From contig NC_054536.1 of the NCBI RefSeq assembly GCF_017654505.1, forward strand, positions 11,333,794 through 11,397,793: a stretch of 64,000 bases of DNA, written 5' to 3'. A program made the translations under genes and the position numbers. The notes beneath the pieces are model-generated. The model saw nothing but the letters and a program-made list of their open reading frames with translations, searched no databases and had not been told where the DNA came from. Shown piece after piece: positions 36,109 to 48,148 of this stretch; positions within the stretch are counted from its first letter, which is position 1, and each line of letters starts with the position of its first letter. This stretch comes from Polyodon spathula. Lineage: Eukaryota; Chordata; Actinopteri; Acipenseriformes; Polyodontidae.

Positions 36109-36740
36109 CATGGTATGGACTGTATATTTTCACAGATGCCAGAGACCTTGTAATTGCTTACAGTACTGTATTTGTCACAGTCACTAGTGAAGAGATGATT
36201 TTAGATCAGAGTACAATTTTGTGACCCATGAAAAATTGATGGTTTGGCTTCTGAAGGTTAAGTTTCAGAATAAATGCATGCAAAATATTTTGCTTTAATG
36301 CTTTCTGCCGCTTAAAACTGGATGTTAATTAATCCATAATGAAACATGAAGGTAAAAAGTGAGCTGTTTGGCTACAGGGGTCTTCAAATGTTACACACTG
36401 CATGCACTGTGATCACTGTCCAGAGCAATTAAGTCAAATACAATCACACTGATTAACTCACTTGAGGAGACACATAACATGACATTTCCCATACAAAAGG
36501 TTTAGTATTACATTGAGACATTCCTATAATGCAGGGTGTCCATTAAGTATTGTTGGAGTTTTAAATGCATGACATGACTCAACATCCTAATGTCAAAGCT
36601 TTAGAAAATACAATTGATAACCAAAAAATCCAGTGAATAACTGCTTTATCTAAATCTAAACCAATCATACGAATATGTAGACCAAAATGAATAACACAGA
36701 CTACTTATGAATTCATTCATAGAAACTTCTTGGCATACAA

Positions 36741-36932
36741 TGTGCAGATAAGCACCTTCTAGAGGTAAGGACCCCCAAATGGTTTAAAATTGTGGGGAAC
36801 ACCCAAGGCAACATTACAACACATGACTTTACCTGTTTTGTTGTGTGCTGATAAGCGCCATGTTGAGTTAAGGACCCAAAAATGTTTTTTTTTTTAATTG
36901 TGGACAATACCCTCAACAATATTATTACATTT
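36741..36932. repeat. Diverged tandem duplication, ~103-bp unit
   Basis: TGTGCAGATAAGCACCTT...AAGGACCCCCAAAT at 36741 is followed by TGTGCTGATAAGCGCCAT...AAGGACCCAAAAAT at about 36844, each continuing into AATTGTGG(G/A). The two units differ at many positions, so the duplication is not recent. Confidence 0.7.
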
Positions 36933-38736
36933 ACTGTAGCTTTACTCTTTGTAGTGCATACTATTTAATATGCAATATTATGGAAAAGTATCTAAATCCC
37001 TTTAGAATATTACTGAAGATTCTTTACCCAATGTATGCATTTCTTTTTTTAATTAAAAATCAGTGTAACTGAACAATTTATTTAATGAGTAAAACAGATT
37101 TTTTTTAATTGAACAAAAACATTAATGGATGATGCTGTACTGTGATACCCCCATAACAGAGGAGCAAACAATGCAGAAAAATAATCAGAACACCTAATCT
37201 GCAGTAAACCGGGAGACTAATTAGTGGATGATTGGGAGTCAAGACTTCTGAATTTCACAAAGCAGATAAATATAAAAGTCTACAGAAATATAACAGGACT
37301 GGTGTGTTGTAAGAATTTGTTGAAACCTTCATTGTTAATTATTACAATTAAAAAATGTGTTTGTATAAATAACAATAACATCTTAAAAACAATCACTAAT
37401 TACTGAATTCACTAATTACTGCTGCACGGATCACATTTAATTCACCTTTAAAAAATAAAAATGACAAATCCTATCTTGAAGAAGCACATATTGTTTTTCG
37501 TATGAAATACATTCAGAAGTTACATCTTTTTTAAAACTGGGAATACTAATTTCACAACCTGACCTTTGATATTAAGTCGTGGCTCTCATTCATATTTGAA
37601 GAAAGACAATGGTGAACTTATATGTTGCAGTGTTAAGTATTGAAAATGAAAATGTTACTTGCATAGTTGTTTCTCAATGAAGAGAATGTATTTAAGTAAA
37701 CAAAATAATATTAATTACAATAATGTTTATTTAGAATGCAGCATTAGTGGAATTCAATGCTTTGTGGAGTACTAGTTAAATGATTCGCTTCAACCATTTA
37801 TTTTAATGCAATAGCGAGCTACACACTGCTTTGCAGCTTTTGGCATCTTGCTGTAATTGCATTTTAAATCCCAAGGCTCACAAAGAGCCTGTATTCACTC
37901 TGAAATATATGTGGTAAAAATACAAATACCAAAGCGCCACTAATGTTGTTTCATGGCCCAAACAAATGTATTTTAAAATATGGTGTGTGTGTGTACTGTG
38001 AAATACATTTGTTGCCTGTAGTGGAGTATTAGAGACCAGAATATACAGCTATTCTTCAAACACACTTGCCTTGCCTTAAGTTACAACAGAAGAGATTAAT
38101 TGCACCCCAGGCTTTCTTTTGAAGGCTAACGTAATAATCAGGGAATGTGATTATACAGCAGAGCTAGTAATACTACATTGATGTATTTAATGCTCCAAAA
38201 ACAACAGTATTGTTTAATATTCATAATATTTTTGTATCCCACAAGGTAAAATTGTCCCAATACTGTTAAATACTTATACATTGTCACTGTTATGATTATA
38301 CTTCATCGGCTAATGCTTCTGGTATCCAAAGCTCAGCTGCTCAGTATTTCTTGTTTGTTTTGTATTTATGTTAAGATTGTAATCGTATGTTGGGGTTGAC
38401 ACATTTTCTTATGGTTCACACTGTGGTGTATCAATTAGGGGTTGTAGGAAACGTAAGCAGTGGCCTCCAATGAAAACCAGGCCTCAATTGTGAAAAATAT
38501 ATTTTATACAGTAATGCAAACCAGGTAAGATTAAAATTAAAATAATTTAGATTTGTAGATGTTACTACCTTCAGATTCATATTGCTACTGGTGCCAGCAC
38601 TTAAATTATTACCCTCCCTTACATGTACCACTATGCTGTTAGACTTAATTATGTTTAAATGAAATAATTTTAATAAAATTAGCTTCCCAACTTTTTTCTG
38701 CTGCAGTGGTAGACTCTGTTTTGTGTTTTGGCTTCT
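36933..38736. other. AT-rich unique DNA
   Basis: No supported gene. The segment 37740-38200 is free of simple repeats and might be unique functional DNA. Nothing in it is diagnostic. Confidence 0.5.
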
Positions 38737-38773
38737 TACTTTCTTTATATATATATATATATATAAAGAAAGT
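38737..38773. repeat. Perfect AT-centred palindrome
   Basis: ACTTTCTTTATATA...TATATAAAGAAAGT is a self-complementary block around a short (TA)n core. It is followed by further TATATA tracts to 38808. Confidence 0.85.
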
Positions 38774-38937
38774 ATATATAGCCTTTGGTCAAGAATATAT
38801 ATATATCTTTTACTGTTCACACCTTGTATGCACAATTCTGATAACAGGTGCTGCTGAGCACAAACATAAACTAAAGCAAATTAGCATGCCTGCATTTCTG
38901 AGGGAAAACTGTTTTCTATGTGATATGGACAATTCCT

Positions 38938-39660
38938 GATTGCTTCGACTTTGTTGACCTGTGATATAATTAAACCTCCTCCCAAAATATATCCCAGATA
39001 TTTGTTTTCCTGCATTGCCAGTGCACATTTTGCCAGGTTGGCTGTTAGATTTGTCTTTCTTAAGGTCTTTAAGACTGAGTCAACCTTTTCCAAATGTGAT
39101 TCCCAATCACTGCTATAAATAACCATGTAATATAAATGAGCTGCAGCATAAGCTACATGGGGCCTCAATACCTCTCTGGAACGTGATCAGAGCGCCATGG
39201 AGACCAAAAGGAAACGTTGGAAATTGATAGACGAAGCAAACGTTGTTTTCTCCCTTGCGACTTGGGTAAGGGGTACCTCCCAATAGCCTTTGGTCAAGTC
39301 CAAGGTGCTTATGTACTGTGTTTTTCCCAGCCTTTTGATTAACTCATCTGCTCGCAGCATAGGATAAGGATCACATTTAGCGTTACTCTTTCTGAAATTG
39401 ATACAAAACCGAATGTTCATATTTGGTTTATGTACTAGGCCAGTCACTGTTGGATTCTTCTATGACCCCTAGGGACAACATTTTCTCCGCTTCCTTTGAA
39501 ATAGCCACCCTCCTAGCTTCTGGGATCCAGTAGGGGCCTTTTTATTACATATTTCCCCTGTTCTATTATTATGCGATGTTCTGTAGCATATGTCCTACCG
39601 GGTGTTTTGAGTGGATTATTATACAGAAGTTTTTACTAGGCTGCTTAGCTGGAGGCATAG
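38938..39660 (-). pseudogene. Ty3/gypsy reverse transcriptase relic
   Basis: In minus-strand order, broken over several frames: a lead-in near 39460-39540 like PEARRVAISKEAEKMLSLG, then NIRFCINFRKSNAKCDPYPM, LRADELIKRLGKTQYISTLD, LTKGYWEVPL (first catalytic Asp in STLD), then LRPHVAYAAAHL followed by LEKVDSVLKTLRKTNLTANL and KYLGYILGGG. The catalytic LDD box is changed to YYM, and the linking stretch before RPHVAYAA is deleted. This is the palm of a Ty3/gypsy pol. Gag, protease and integrase are not contiguous. It is dead. The neighbouring integrase relic at 44.6 kb lies in the opposite orientation. Confidence 0.85.
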
Positions 39661-40050
39661 TATCAACGCCTTAGATTTCCATGTGAGAGGGAGATGCAGG
39701 TATCCATTTTATGAATACAATTTAGTTTAGTTTGGAAAGTGTAATAATGCAGTTTTAGTCTGCAAACTAAAAGTATTAAATACTCACCACCCACTGTTTT
39801 TGTTTGATTTATTGTCTATGCTGTATTACAGTTTAAAGCTTGGGTCTGTATTTTATGTTTAAATAGGGCTATTGACAGATATTTTTAGCAGGAAGGAACA
39901 TGGGGATTAGCTCTAGCCCAAAAGATTTAAATAAGGGGCAATAAATGCCTTATGCTGGGTTGTATGTAATTATTACAAAACTATATCATTTGTAAAATAA
40001 CTTGCTGATTAACATAATTTGAATACATTTGAAGAGTCAAACATTATCTA
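39661..40050. other. AT-rich non-coding DNA
   Basis: Nothing recognisable. Confidence 0.5.
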
Positions 40051-40051
40051 G

Positions 40052-40288
40052 GAGGTTGTGTGATATAGTGGTTAAAGTAAAGCACTTGTAACCAGAAGGT
40101 CCCCAGTTCAAATCTCGGCTCACTTATTGACTTATTGTGTGACCCTGAGCAAGTCACTCAACCTCCTTGTGCTCCATCTTTTGGGTGAGACATTGTTGTA
40201 AGTGACTCTGCAGCTGATGCATAGTTCACACACCCTAGTCTCTGTAAGCTGCCTTGGATAAAGGTGTCTGCTAAATAAACAAATAACA
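40052..40288 (+). mobile_element. tRNA-derived SINE (V-SINE-like)
   Basis: The head has Pol III A-box-like TAGTGGTTAAAG (40066-40077) and B-box GTTCAAATC (40106-40114). The middle carries GTGACCCTGAGCAAGTCACT, like the conserved central part of vertebrate V-SINEs. The tail GCTGCCTTGGATAAAGGTGT continuing to CTAAATAAACAAATAA resembles the L2-derived tail of many fish SINEs and would let L2 machinery mobilise it. It is nearly full length. Confidence 0.85.
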
Positions 40289-40706
40289 ATCTATTCATGG
40301 ATACCAAGATATTTAGTACTGGTAAGCAATTAGTATAAGTGGGGCAAAACAGGCAACATATTCCCCACAACAAACCAACATGCAGTTTTTGAAATTTAAA
40401 ATGATGTAAGTATAGAAATCATCTAAAGGTTATTCTTCACTAGAAAATGTACAAAGTAATTTACTTGTATATTAATGAATCTTACTTGAAAGGATAGCAG
40501 TGGACACAGCACAGCAGGGGCTTTTTGTGGGAAGAAATATGAAATACTTCAAATGTAATATTTGCACTTTTAAAAAGCAATACCTACGAGTCCCTGTGAC
40601 TTCATTATTAATATTGGATGTGTCTAGAAATGTTGCCTTACAAATCTAAGAAGTTGCTAGATTAAAACTATGAGTTACCTTCAGAAACACCAGGGTTTTA
40701 TGTGAT
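40289..40706. other. AT-rich non-coding DNA
   Basis: Nothing recognisable. Confidence 0.5.
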
Positions 40707-40708
40707 AC

Positions 40709-40790
40709 AGTAGTCTCCAGCTAAGAGAACACCCATCGAGAAGCAAGTGGAGTGTTCTCTTAGCCAAAGTGTTTTCTAAGACAGCCGGAC
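40709..40790 (+). mobile_element. pogo/Tigger-like transposon terminus
   Basis: A TA (40707-40708) is followed by CAGTAGTCTCCAGCTAAGAG with inverted AGAGAACAC and GTGTTCTCT (about 40725 and 40750). The design parallels the terminus at 642-732: CAG start and paired ACAC/GTGT boxes. No transposase or opposite end was found nearby, so it is a partial copy. Confidence 0.45.
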
Positions 40791-41794
40791 CACCGGACAC
40801 AATATGCCATGCCAGGATGCATGTGCATCGACATATGAAATGAACAGAATAAGTAAGTGAAAAGCAATAAGCAAGCATATTTTAATAAACTAACTGTAAA
40901 CTAACAAACTAATGTTAATAAACTAGCTGACAAACTAAATTAATAAAACACCCCTACATATGGTAAAAATGCAGCAGCGGCTCTAACAGTAATTATGAAT
41001 ACGAGAATTCATTTTAACACACTGGTTATGATTACAGCAGCCTACACACGATGACAACTCAGTTTTAAAAAGATTGAATAAACGATTTGAACTTGAGTTT
41101 GATGATGATGAGTTATCAGGTTACAAAACCTGTTCCTGTACGCAGAGACGACAGCACTTCTAATAGTGTAATAATACAAAGTACAGTATGTCAGAAAAAA
41201 TGCATGGTTTAAGCAATTAGTTTTAACAGCAAGCTAAGATGGGGGAAGGTATTACTTAATTATATACATGCATAAATATGTGTCACTTGTAAGATGTGGC
41301 CTAAATGACAGTGAAATGCTTCCATAAGTGTTTTTTTACTTCAACCTTTCCTTTTCCTTCACTTGAAAAAACAGAGACACATAAGGTGAAGGAGAGGGTG
41401 CAGCAGCGGTATTGAACTTCGGCATCAAAACTGATGTGCTGTGTTTTACCTGAACCCTACCACATCCATTGCATATAATTCAGTTGTGATGAAAGTTTCA
41501 CCTGGAGCTGTAGTATAACTGCATGTCTATAATTACATGTTTAGCAGTATAACTGCATGGTTGAAGGGATATTGTCATGAACTATCTGTGCTTCGACTGG
41601 CTGAAATGACCTTGCGCATTACATTATGTGTAAATAATGCATGCAGCTTTATGTGCAGCATTATTTTTTTTTTAATACAGTGCCTACAGTTGTGTGTCTG
41701 AATATCAATTATATTAATTGTGATGTGCATATTTGATAAAGAAGTGACGATCTCTATTCAATTAATTGCTTCCGCTTGAACATTTTTTAATTCT
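40791..41794. other. AT-rich non-coding DNA
   Basis: The early part (CTAACTGTAAACTAACAAAC and similar motifs) may still belong to the pogo-like element. No coding content. Confidence 0.4.
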
Positions 41795-42300
41795 TTCTCC
41801 ATAGCAGCCTCCAGTGAAGTCTACCTTCCACAGTCAATTTTGCTGCATTTGTGTTATGGACCTACAAGACCTTATTGTGCTTCCAGGAGGCATATTTACA
41901 GCTCAACAGTACATAGACACAGTCTTGGACCCTGTAGTGAAACCATTTGCTGGTGCATTTCTCCCTGAGTTGTTTTGGTGCAAGATAAATCCTGTTGCCA
42001 TATTCCCACGATTGTCATACGGTTAAGGACTGGCCACTAAGAAGTCCAGACCTTAATCCCTTATGACATCTTTGTGACCTTCTAGGTCGTGTTCCTCAAT
42101 GTTATAAACCCCCATGTGACACCAGAGAGCTTGTGGGTTGCACTTACTGTAGAATAGGAAATGATCCTTTAATTCGTCCTCCTGTTGAGAAGCATGCGCC
42201 ATTGATGTAGAGATTTACACCACCAGTGGAGCCCATACTCAATTCTGTCTATCATTTGGACCATTTTTAAACTGTCAAAACCATTGATCTCTTGGATAGA
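41795..42300 (+). pseudogene. Tc1-like transposase relic (C-terminal half)
   Basis: The plus frame reads LIVLPGGIFTAQQYIDTVLD, then PVVKPFAGAFLPEL, and after a frame change DWPLRSPDLNPL, where related transposases have WPxxSPDLNPIE. The end reads EPILNSVYHLDHF. Many Tc1-family proteins show the same order: (L)TAQRYxDxVLxPxVxPF, QQDNARPH, WPAxSPDLNPIE. The QQDN block is degraded and the final catalytic Glu is replaced by a stop. Terminal inverted repeats were not located. Confidence 0.65.
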
Positions 42301-42920
42301 GTGCATTTATATTCAATGTAAACAAATATTAAAATTATATTAATAATATTATTAGCAAATAAAATGATATAGTACCAATAATAGGCTACAGTATCATCTA
42401 GGTGATTTCAGTAGAGTTATACATATACAGTACTTCCAAGCCAGCTGTTTTCCTCAGTGCACATTTTGGGGAACCTCTTCTGCGGGAGGTGACTTCAATG
42501 CTACATGCAGATCCTGTTTAGCAGCATAGCAGTTTGGCACTGCATATTTAAATTTTAGAAGCCACATCAGTTTAAGTTTATTCTGGGATAGAACCCTGTC
42601 CCATTATAAACTGAAACTGGTCTTTTGGTAAAGGAAATAAAGAAACATAATTGTCATATGCATTAATACATGTGATGGCATGATCAGGAAAGTGTAGGAG
42701 AGTAGTATGCAGTGCACACTGTACCCAAATTGCCACCACTGGGGGACAGAGTAGACAGATTGTGCAGATCTGGTTGGTTGAGACCAGAAAGCGGAATTTG
42801 GAAAGTTGAAGGACAGAAAACAGATCAAATAAGCAATGTAAAACAGAGAAAACATTACTACACACACTAGGGGCCCTACTTCAAAAGAATAAGATTTAAT
42901 TTAATTCAAATAATGTTATC
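42301..42920. other. AT-rich non-coding DNA
   Basis: Overlapping minus-strand frames at 42578-42867 have no recognisable domain. Confidence 0.45.
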
Positions 42921-42921
42921 T

Positions 42922-43410
42922 GAGGTCTCCCGAGTGGCGCATCCAGTAAAGGCGCGCCGCGTGGAATGCAGGATGCGCTGTATATTCTGGATGTCGCCGG
43001 TTTGAGTCCAGGCTATTCCTTTGCCGACCGAGGACTGGAGCTCCCTGAGGGTGGTGCTCAATTGGTCGAACGCTGCCTGGGGGGAGGGAGGGCTAAGTCA
43101 GCCAGGGTGTCCTCAGTTCACCACACAACAAGGGCCCCCGTGGTCTGGCCGGGCGCCTGCGGGCTTGCCTGTAAGCTGCCCAGAGCTGTGTTGTCCTCCG
43201 ATGCTGTAGCTCTGGATGGCTGCATGGTGAGTCTGCTGTGTGTAAAGATGGGGGCGGCTGACGGCACACGCTTCGGAGGACAGCATGTTCGTCTTCGCCC
43301 CTCCTGAGTCAGCGCAGGGGTGGTAGCAGTGGGCTGAGCCTAAAAATAGCTGGACATTACTAAACAAGAATACAAGAAACGAGAAAACAATAAAAAAAAA
43401 CTAGCAACCA
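42922..43410 (+). mobile_element. Long tRNA-derived SINE, near full length
   Basis: The tRNA-like head is GAGTGGCGCATCCAGTAAAG with a B-box-like CGGTTTGAGTCCAGG (about 42998-43012), after GGATGCGCTGTATATTCTGG. A long GC-rich body follows, including GTGTCCTCAGTTCACC, CTGTAAGCTGCCCAGAGCTG and CACACGCTTCGGAGGACAGC. It ends in TGAGCCTAAAAATAGCTGGA and an A-rich tail. It is markedly richer in GC than its surroundings. The truncated copy at 7043-7306 is the same family. The body leaves open frames on both strands that are not genes. From memory, the family occurs in sturgeon and paddlefish. Confidence 0.85.
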
Positions 43411-44590
43411 CTACTTTTTTTAAAAAAAGAAAGGAAAAACAAATGTTATATTCCTACCAACAGTTTATATATTACCTACCGACAAAAAAAAAAAAAATGT
43501 TAAAGGGAACAACTCGTGTAGTCGGAGTATCCACTAATAATAATCAAATTTGCCTGAGAAAATAAGTATCAAGTGCTGATCACAAGGTCTAATTTAAAGT
43601 CAACCAAAAGATTTCTTAAAAATTTTTTAAAAAAAAAACAGAATGAATTCATGCTGCAGTTTTCTCTAACTGTATCATATTGTTGCTTAAAATACTTCCC
43701 CTTTACTGACTTCCTTTGAATGTGACAGGTAGGAATCCATAAAGGCACCATTCTGCGTTCTAGACAGCAACCCACAATTACAATGTGCTCTGCAAAGCAG
43801 ATCAGAAAGGCAGCTTCTGACAGATGCTTGACATCAATGCATTTAAAGTGATGAAAAAACAAAAGCAAAAGGGTATGAACTGCAGTTTTCGATCCTCACT
43901 TGCAAGCTGCATTGATTTTTGTGTTGAATTTTAAATGAAAAGTGAGTATTTTTATTAAAACACTGTAAGTTTAGCTTTTATCTTTTTGTCTGATGTACCA
44001 GAATATTGATAAAATAAGACATATGGGTTGAAAATGAAATATTGTCCATGTCCATTTGTTTTTTGTATTTTGTATTATATAACAGTACTATTATACAGTA
44101 TTATCTGTGCAAGGGTAAACAAGTGTAAAGGACCTTGGAAGACTGGTGGATTATCCCCAATGCAGTCTGCATTGTAGTTGCATAGTGCCCTCACTAGAAT
44201 TCCAACCATGGTAATCCTTGTGTGGGTTTGCTCTGCTAACATGGACAAGCAACAATGGTAGAACATATGTGGGACATTATTTATTACTTATCATAATTAA
44301 GAAAACAAATGTATAATACAGATCGATGCTATCAAAGTGTTTTAATGCTTCTGCTGAAAATATGGCCATACAGCCCCTGTGATACTCATGCTTCTGAATT
44401 GTTATTATTTTTGAATTGTTAAATAACATACATACAGTGGTTGCAATTAACATGCGAACACAATATTATTCATCACCCCCACCACCACCACCATGTTGAC
44501 TAAATAATAATTAAGGTCTATTTTTTATTTGCAATAAAACATGTGTGTGATGTGTTGTATTTGCATATTATTAATGATAATATCTATATG
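43411..44590. other. AT-rich non-coding DNA
   Basis: No supported gene. A (CCA)n stretch lies at 44476-44494. Confidence 0.5.
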
Positions 44591-45000
44591 ATTCAGCAGT
44601 CACATGCCCCCCTACAGCAGTTCTTAGTCGGGGGGCCTCATGGAACCTGTGGGGGTCGATGTCTCGTGTCCCTTCCCTCGCTTCATACTGATTGCAATGG
44701 ACTATTTTACCCGATCAGACCAGGAGGCAGAGGCGGTGGCACAGGTGCTGCTATAGGGGCTCTTCTGCCAGTTTGGGGTCCTGCAAGAGTCCCGGGTCTT
44801 TGCGGAGATGTGCCGCCGCTTGCAAATACACAAGACACGCACCATACCGCTACACAGAGTGATAGGCTGGTAGAGCGGTTCAGTTGGAATCACTCTGTCC
44901 AGCTTGCCATTGCCACCACCACTCACCAGAAGGACTGGGGCGTTCAGCTGCTGCTGATCCTGTGGGCTTGCCGCACTGCCATCTAAGAGTTCTTCAGGGA
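44591..45000 (+). pseudogene. Ty3/gypsy integrase core relic
   Basis: Spread over frames: DCNGLFY then MDYFTRSDQEAEAVAQVLL, GLFCQFGV, ESRVFAEMCRRLQIHKTRT, IPLHR, then QSDRLVERFSW, SVQLAIATTTHQKDWGVQLL and WACRTAI. This is the order of the gypsy integrase catalytic core: MDYFTKW...Q.A..V, FG, F...C..LGI.K.RTTPLHPQSDG.VER.N, HQ.DW...LP....ACRTA. At least two frameshifts and several stops are present. It lies 5 kb from, and opposite to, the reverse transcriptase relic, so they probably derive from separate insertions. Confidence 0.85.
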
Positions 45001-45213
45001 GATATAAGCAGAATTCCCTACTTTCTGCTTTGATTTTTACATTATATGTCCATCCATGGTACATATTTACAAGTACTAAGAAAAATATGAATCATTCATA
45101 GCGTCTTCTCCTACTTACATTAGATTTTGTCAGCATTTATATGTCCGTATAATAAACTGTGTCACCATCACAATAACAATAAACATAAATAAAAAATGGT
45201 ATACAAATAGTTA

Positions 45214-46781
45214 CTGTTATTTAAGTATTCACCCCCCTTGGACTTTTACAACATGGAGTTTTTGCCACTGATCAACACTAAAAAAGTCCATAATGTCAAA
45301 GTTAAAAATAAAATCTACAAATTGTTCTAAATTAATTGCAAATATAAAACAGAAAATAATTGATTGCATAAGTATTCAACCTCTTGAGTCAATATTTGGT
45401 AGAGGCACCTTTGACAGCAATTACAGCCATGAATCTATTTGGATAAGTCTCTACCAGCTTTGCACATCTGGACACTGCAATTTTTGCCCATTCTTCTTTG
45501 CAAAATTGCTCAAGCTCCGTCAAGTTGGATGGGGACCTTTGGTGAACACCAATTTTCAAATCTTTTCACATATTCTCAATTGGACTGAGGTCCGGGCTTT
45601 GACTGGGCCACTCCAGGACATTGACCTTTTTGTTTTTAAGCCACATCAGTGTGGCTTTGGCTGTATGTTTGGGGTCATTAATCTTTTCCCAAATCCCAGG
45701 TCTTGCAGACTTCAGCAGGTTTTCCTCTAGGATTTCTCTGGACTTTGCTGCATCCATTTTGCCCTCTATCTTCACAAGCTTTCCAAGCTCTGATGCAAAG
45801 AAGCATCCCCATAGCATGATGCTGCCACCACCATGCTTCTCGGTAGGGATGGCATTCTCAAGATGATGTGTGGTGTTAGGCTTGCGCCGAACATAACGCT
45901 TAGCGTTGAGGCCAAAAAGCTCTATTTTGGGCTCATCAGACCATATAATCTTCTTCCACTTGGTCTCAGAGTCTCCCACATGCCTTCTGGCAAACTCTAG
46001 CTGAGATTTGATTTGAGTTTTTTTAAACAATGGCTTTCTTTTTGCCACTCTCCCATAAAGGCCAGTTTTGTGAAGCACCCGGGCTATTGATGCCATATGC
46101 ACAGTGTCTCCCAGCTCAGCCGTGGAAGACTGTAACTCCTTTAGAGTTCCTAGGCCTCTTGGTGGTCTCCCTGACTAGTGCCCTTCTCGCCCGGAAATAG
46201 TTTTTGAGGATGGCCTGTTCTAGACAGATTCACAGTTGTTCCAACTTCTGTCCATTTTTTAATAATGGACTTTACTGTGCCGGGGAATATTCAATGCCTT
46301 GGTAATTTTCTTATATCCTACCCCTGATTGGTGCTTTTGAAGAACCTTATTCCGGATTTGCTTTGAATGTCCCTTTATCTCCATGATGTAGTTTTTCTTA
46401 GGAAATGTACTAACCAACTGTGGGACCTCCCAGAGACAGGTATATTTAACCTGAAATCATGTGAAACACCTTAATTGCACAAAGGTGGACTCCATTCAAC
46501 TAAATATGTGACTTTTAAAGACAATTGGTTGCACCAGAGCTTATTTAGGTGTGTCATAGCAAAGGGGGTGAATACTTATGCAATCAGTTATTTTCTGTTT
46601 TATATTTGGAATTAATTTAGAACAATTTGTAGATTTTATTTTTCACTTTGACATTATGATGATGGACTTTTTTGTGTTGATCAGTGGCAAAAACTTCTAA
46701 TTAAATCCATTTTGATTCCATGTTGTAACACAATAAAATGTGAAAAAGTCCAAGGGGCGTGAATACTTTTGAGAGCCACTG
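45214..46781 (-). mobile_element. Tc1-like transposon, near full length
   Basis: The right end reads inward CAGTGGCTCTCAAAAGTATT beside a TA (46782-46783). The left end at 45214 (TA at 45212-45213) is worn but keeps AAGTATTCACCCCCCTTGG. The two inverted repeats are long (about 170 bp left, 210 bp right) and share TTTTTGCCACTGATCAACAC and CATAAGTATTCA. The left copy lacks a block of about 35 bp present in the right copy. One transposase gene relic sits between. The element is dead but structurally recognisable. Confidence 0.88.
45389..46384 (-). pseudogene. Tc1-like transposase pseudogene
   Basis: It starts MEIKGHSKQIRNKVLQKHQS and continues SGVGYKKITKALNIPR (first helix-turn-helix), then breaks frame and resumes with LHKTGLYGRVAKRKPL, IIWSDEPKIELFG (first catalytic Asp), HGGGSIMLWGCF, NDPKHTAKAT, LEWPSQSPDLSPIEN (catalytic Glu), LTELEQFCKEEW and a terminal KGASTKY. 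Length is close to the ~340 residues usual for the family. The segment that should carry the second catalytic Asp (QQDNDPKH) is altered to WEKINDPKH, and the Trp after PIENM is a stop. It cuts and pastes no longer. Confidence 0.88.
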
Positions 46782-46783
46782 TA

Positions 46784-46958
46784 CTGTACAGTAAAACACA
46801 AAGATTACTTATACATGCACATACTTCTAAATAAACGTCTTTCTAAAGTTTAGAATATCACAAAATTGTATACATATATTAAATATTTTTGTTACCTTTT
46901 GAAATAGAAAATACAAATAATAATATTTTTTGTTGGACTGATGATCTGTGTATATGGG

Positions 46959-46960
<2 letters not shown>
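46784..46960. other. AT-rich spacer
   Basis: Nothing recognisable. Confidence 0.5.

Positions 46961-47031
<71 letters not shown>
46961..47031. repeat. (GA)n microsatellite
   Basis: About 35 GA units, a pure purine tract able to form triplex DNA. Confidence 0.97.
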
Positions 47032-47034
<3 letters not shown>

Positions 47035-47064
47035 GCCAGTTTAATTTTTTTTGATAAATCTTTA

Positions 47065-47170
<106 letters not shown>

Positions 47171-48070
47171 TTATGTTACTTTATATAAAAAAAAACATTT
47201 TATCAAGCAAGACTGGATGTAACAAAAATACTTCATATGGCATTACATCTTACAAACCTCTCGTGAAGCAATATGCTGAGAACATTGCTTTAGGCTCCCA
47301 GTAGCTTTCACTGTCTACTCATGCTTCATTAAGCTTACAGCCATTATGAAGAATATTTGTCATACACTTTGTCCCAGAAGTCCTTGGTTCCACCTGATAG
47401 AAATAAAGATTTAATGTCACATGAAATTACATGTGCCACTTTATTTTGCACTGCACATGTAGTTGACAAAATGTGGGCATTATATGCATTTTGGGTCTGT
47501 AAAATATAGGTATTTGATTTACAAAAATGCACTGGTATAAGGAGCACATGCTGGGAGAGGGTGACACTGTAGAAATGGCATTGCATTTGATGCCCTACTG
47601 ATTTTTTATGATGGTGTACAATATAAGCAGTAACTTGAAGAAGAAATGTTCACTGAAAATATGCTATATTGTTACTGATAGCAATGACCTAATGCTTTAA
47701 AGTTTAGTTTCCTGAGACCACAGCTTACTGAAAAGATGTTGAACCAAGCTGATGTAATCTGAGCCCCAGGACACAACAATAAATGAAGAAAAGCTCATAA
47801 CAGTTTCCAAGATTTCCACAACGCTAAAGGATCTGTCGTGATTCCCTTCCTAAACTAAATTGATTATGAATATAGTAGATGATATTATCCAGTATTGAAT
47901 ATATTGAAACTCATCAAGTACAAAACAGCAAATTTACAAAAAAAAAAAAAAACCTATACCCCATATCAAATAAAGCTATAATGAAATGAATGACTTTTGT
48001 ACCCATGTAAATGTAGCTAGATATTTGTCTCCCTGAAGGAATTTTAAAAAGCCCTTCATAAGCTAAAAAA

Positions 48071-48073
<3 letters not shown>
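47171..48073. other. AT-rich unique DNA
   Basis: No supported gene. Confidence 0.5.
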
Positions 48074-48139
<66 letters not shown>

Positions 48140-48148
48140 TATATATAT
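48074..48148. repeat. AT dinucleotide microsatellite
   Basis: A (TA)n tract of about 75 bp with one TAATA interruption. Confidence 0.97.

Noticed and set aside
38431..38835. 134-codon minus frame
   Set aside because: It is built on (TA)n tracts and AT-rich DNA, with no domain.
40052..40130. Genuine tRNA gene
   Set aside because: A- and B-box matches are present but no cloverleaf anticodon arm is supported, and the sequence continues into a SINE body and tail.
42966..43367. Overlapping frames of 62-113 codons on both strands
   Set aside because: All lie inside the GC-rich body of the tRNA-derived SINE.
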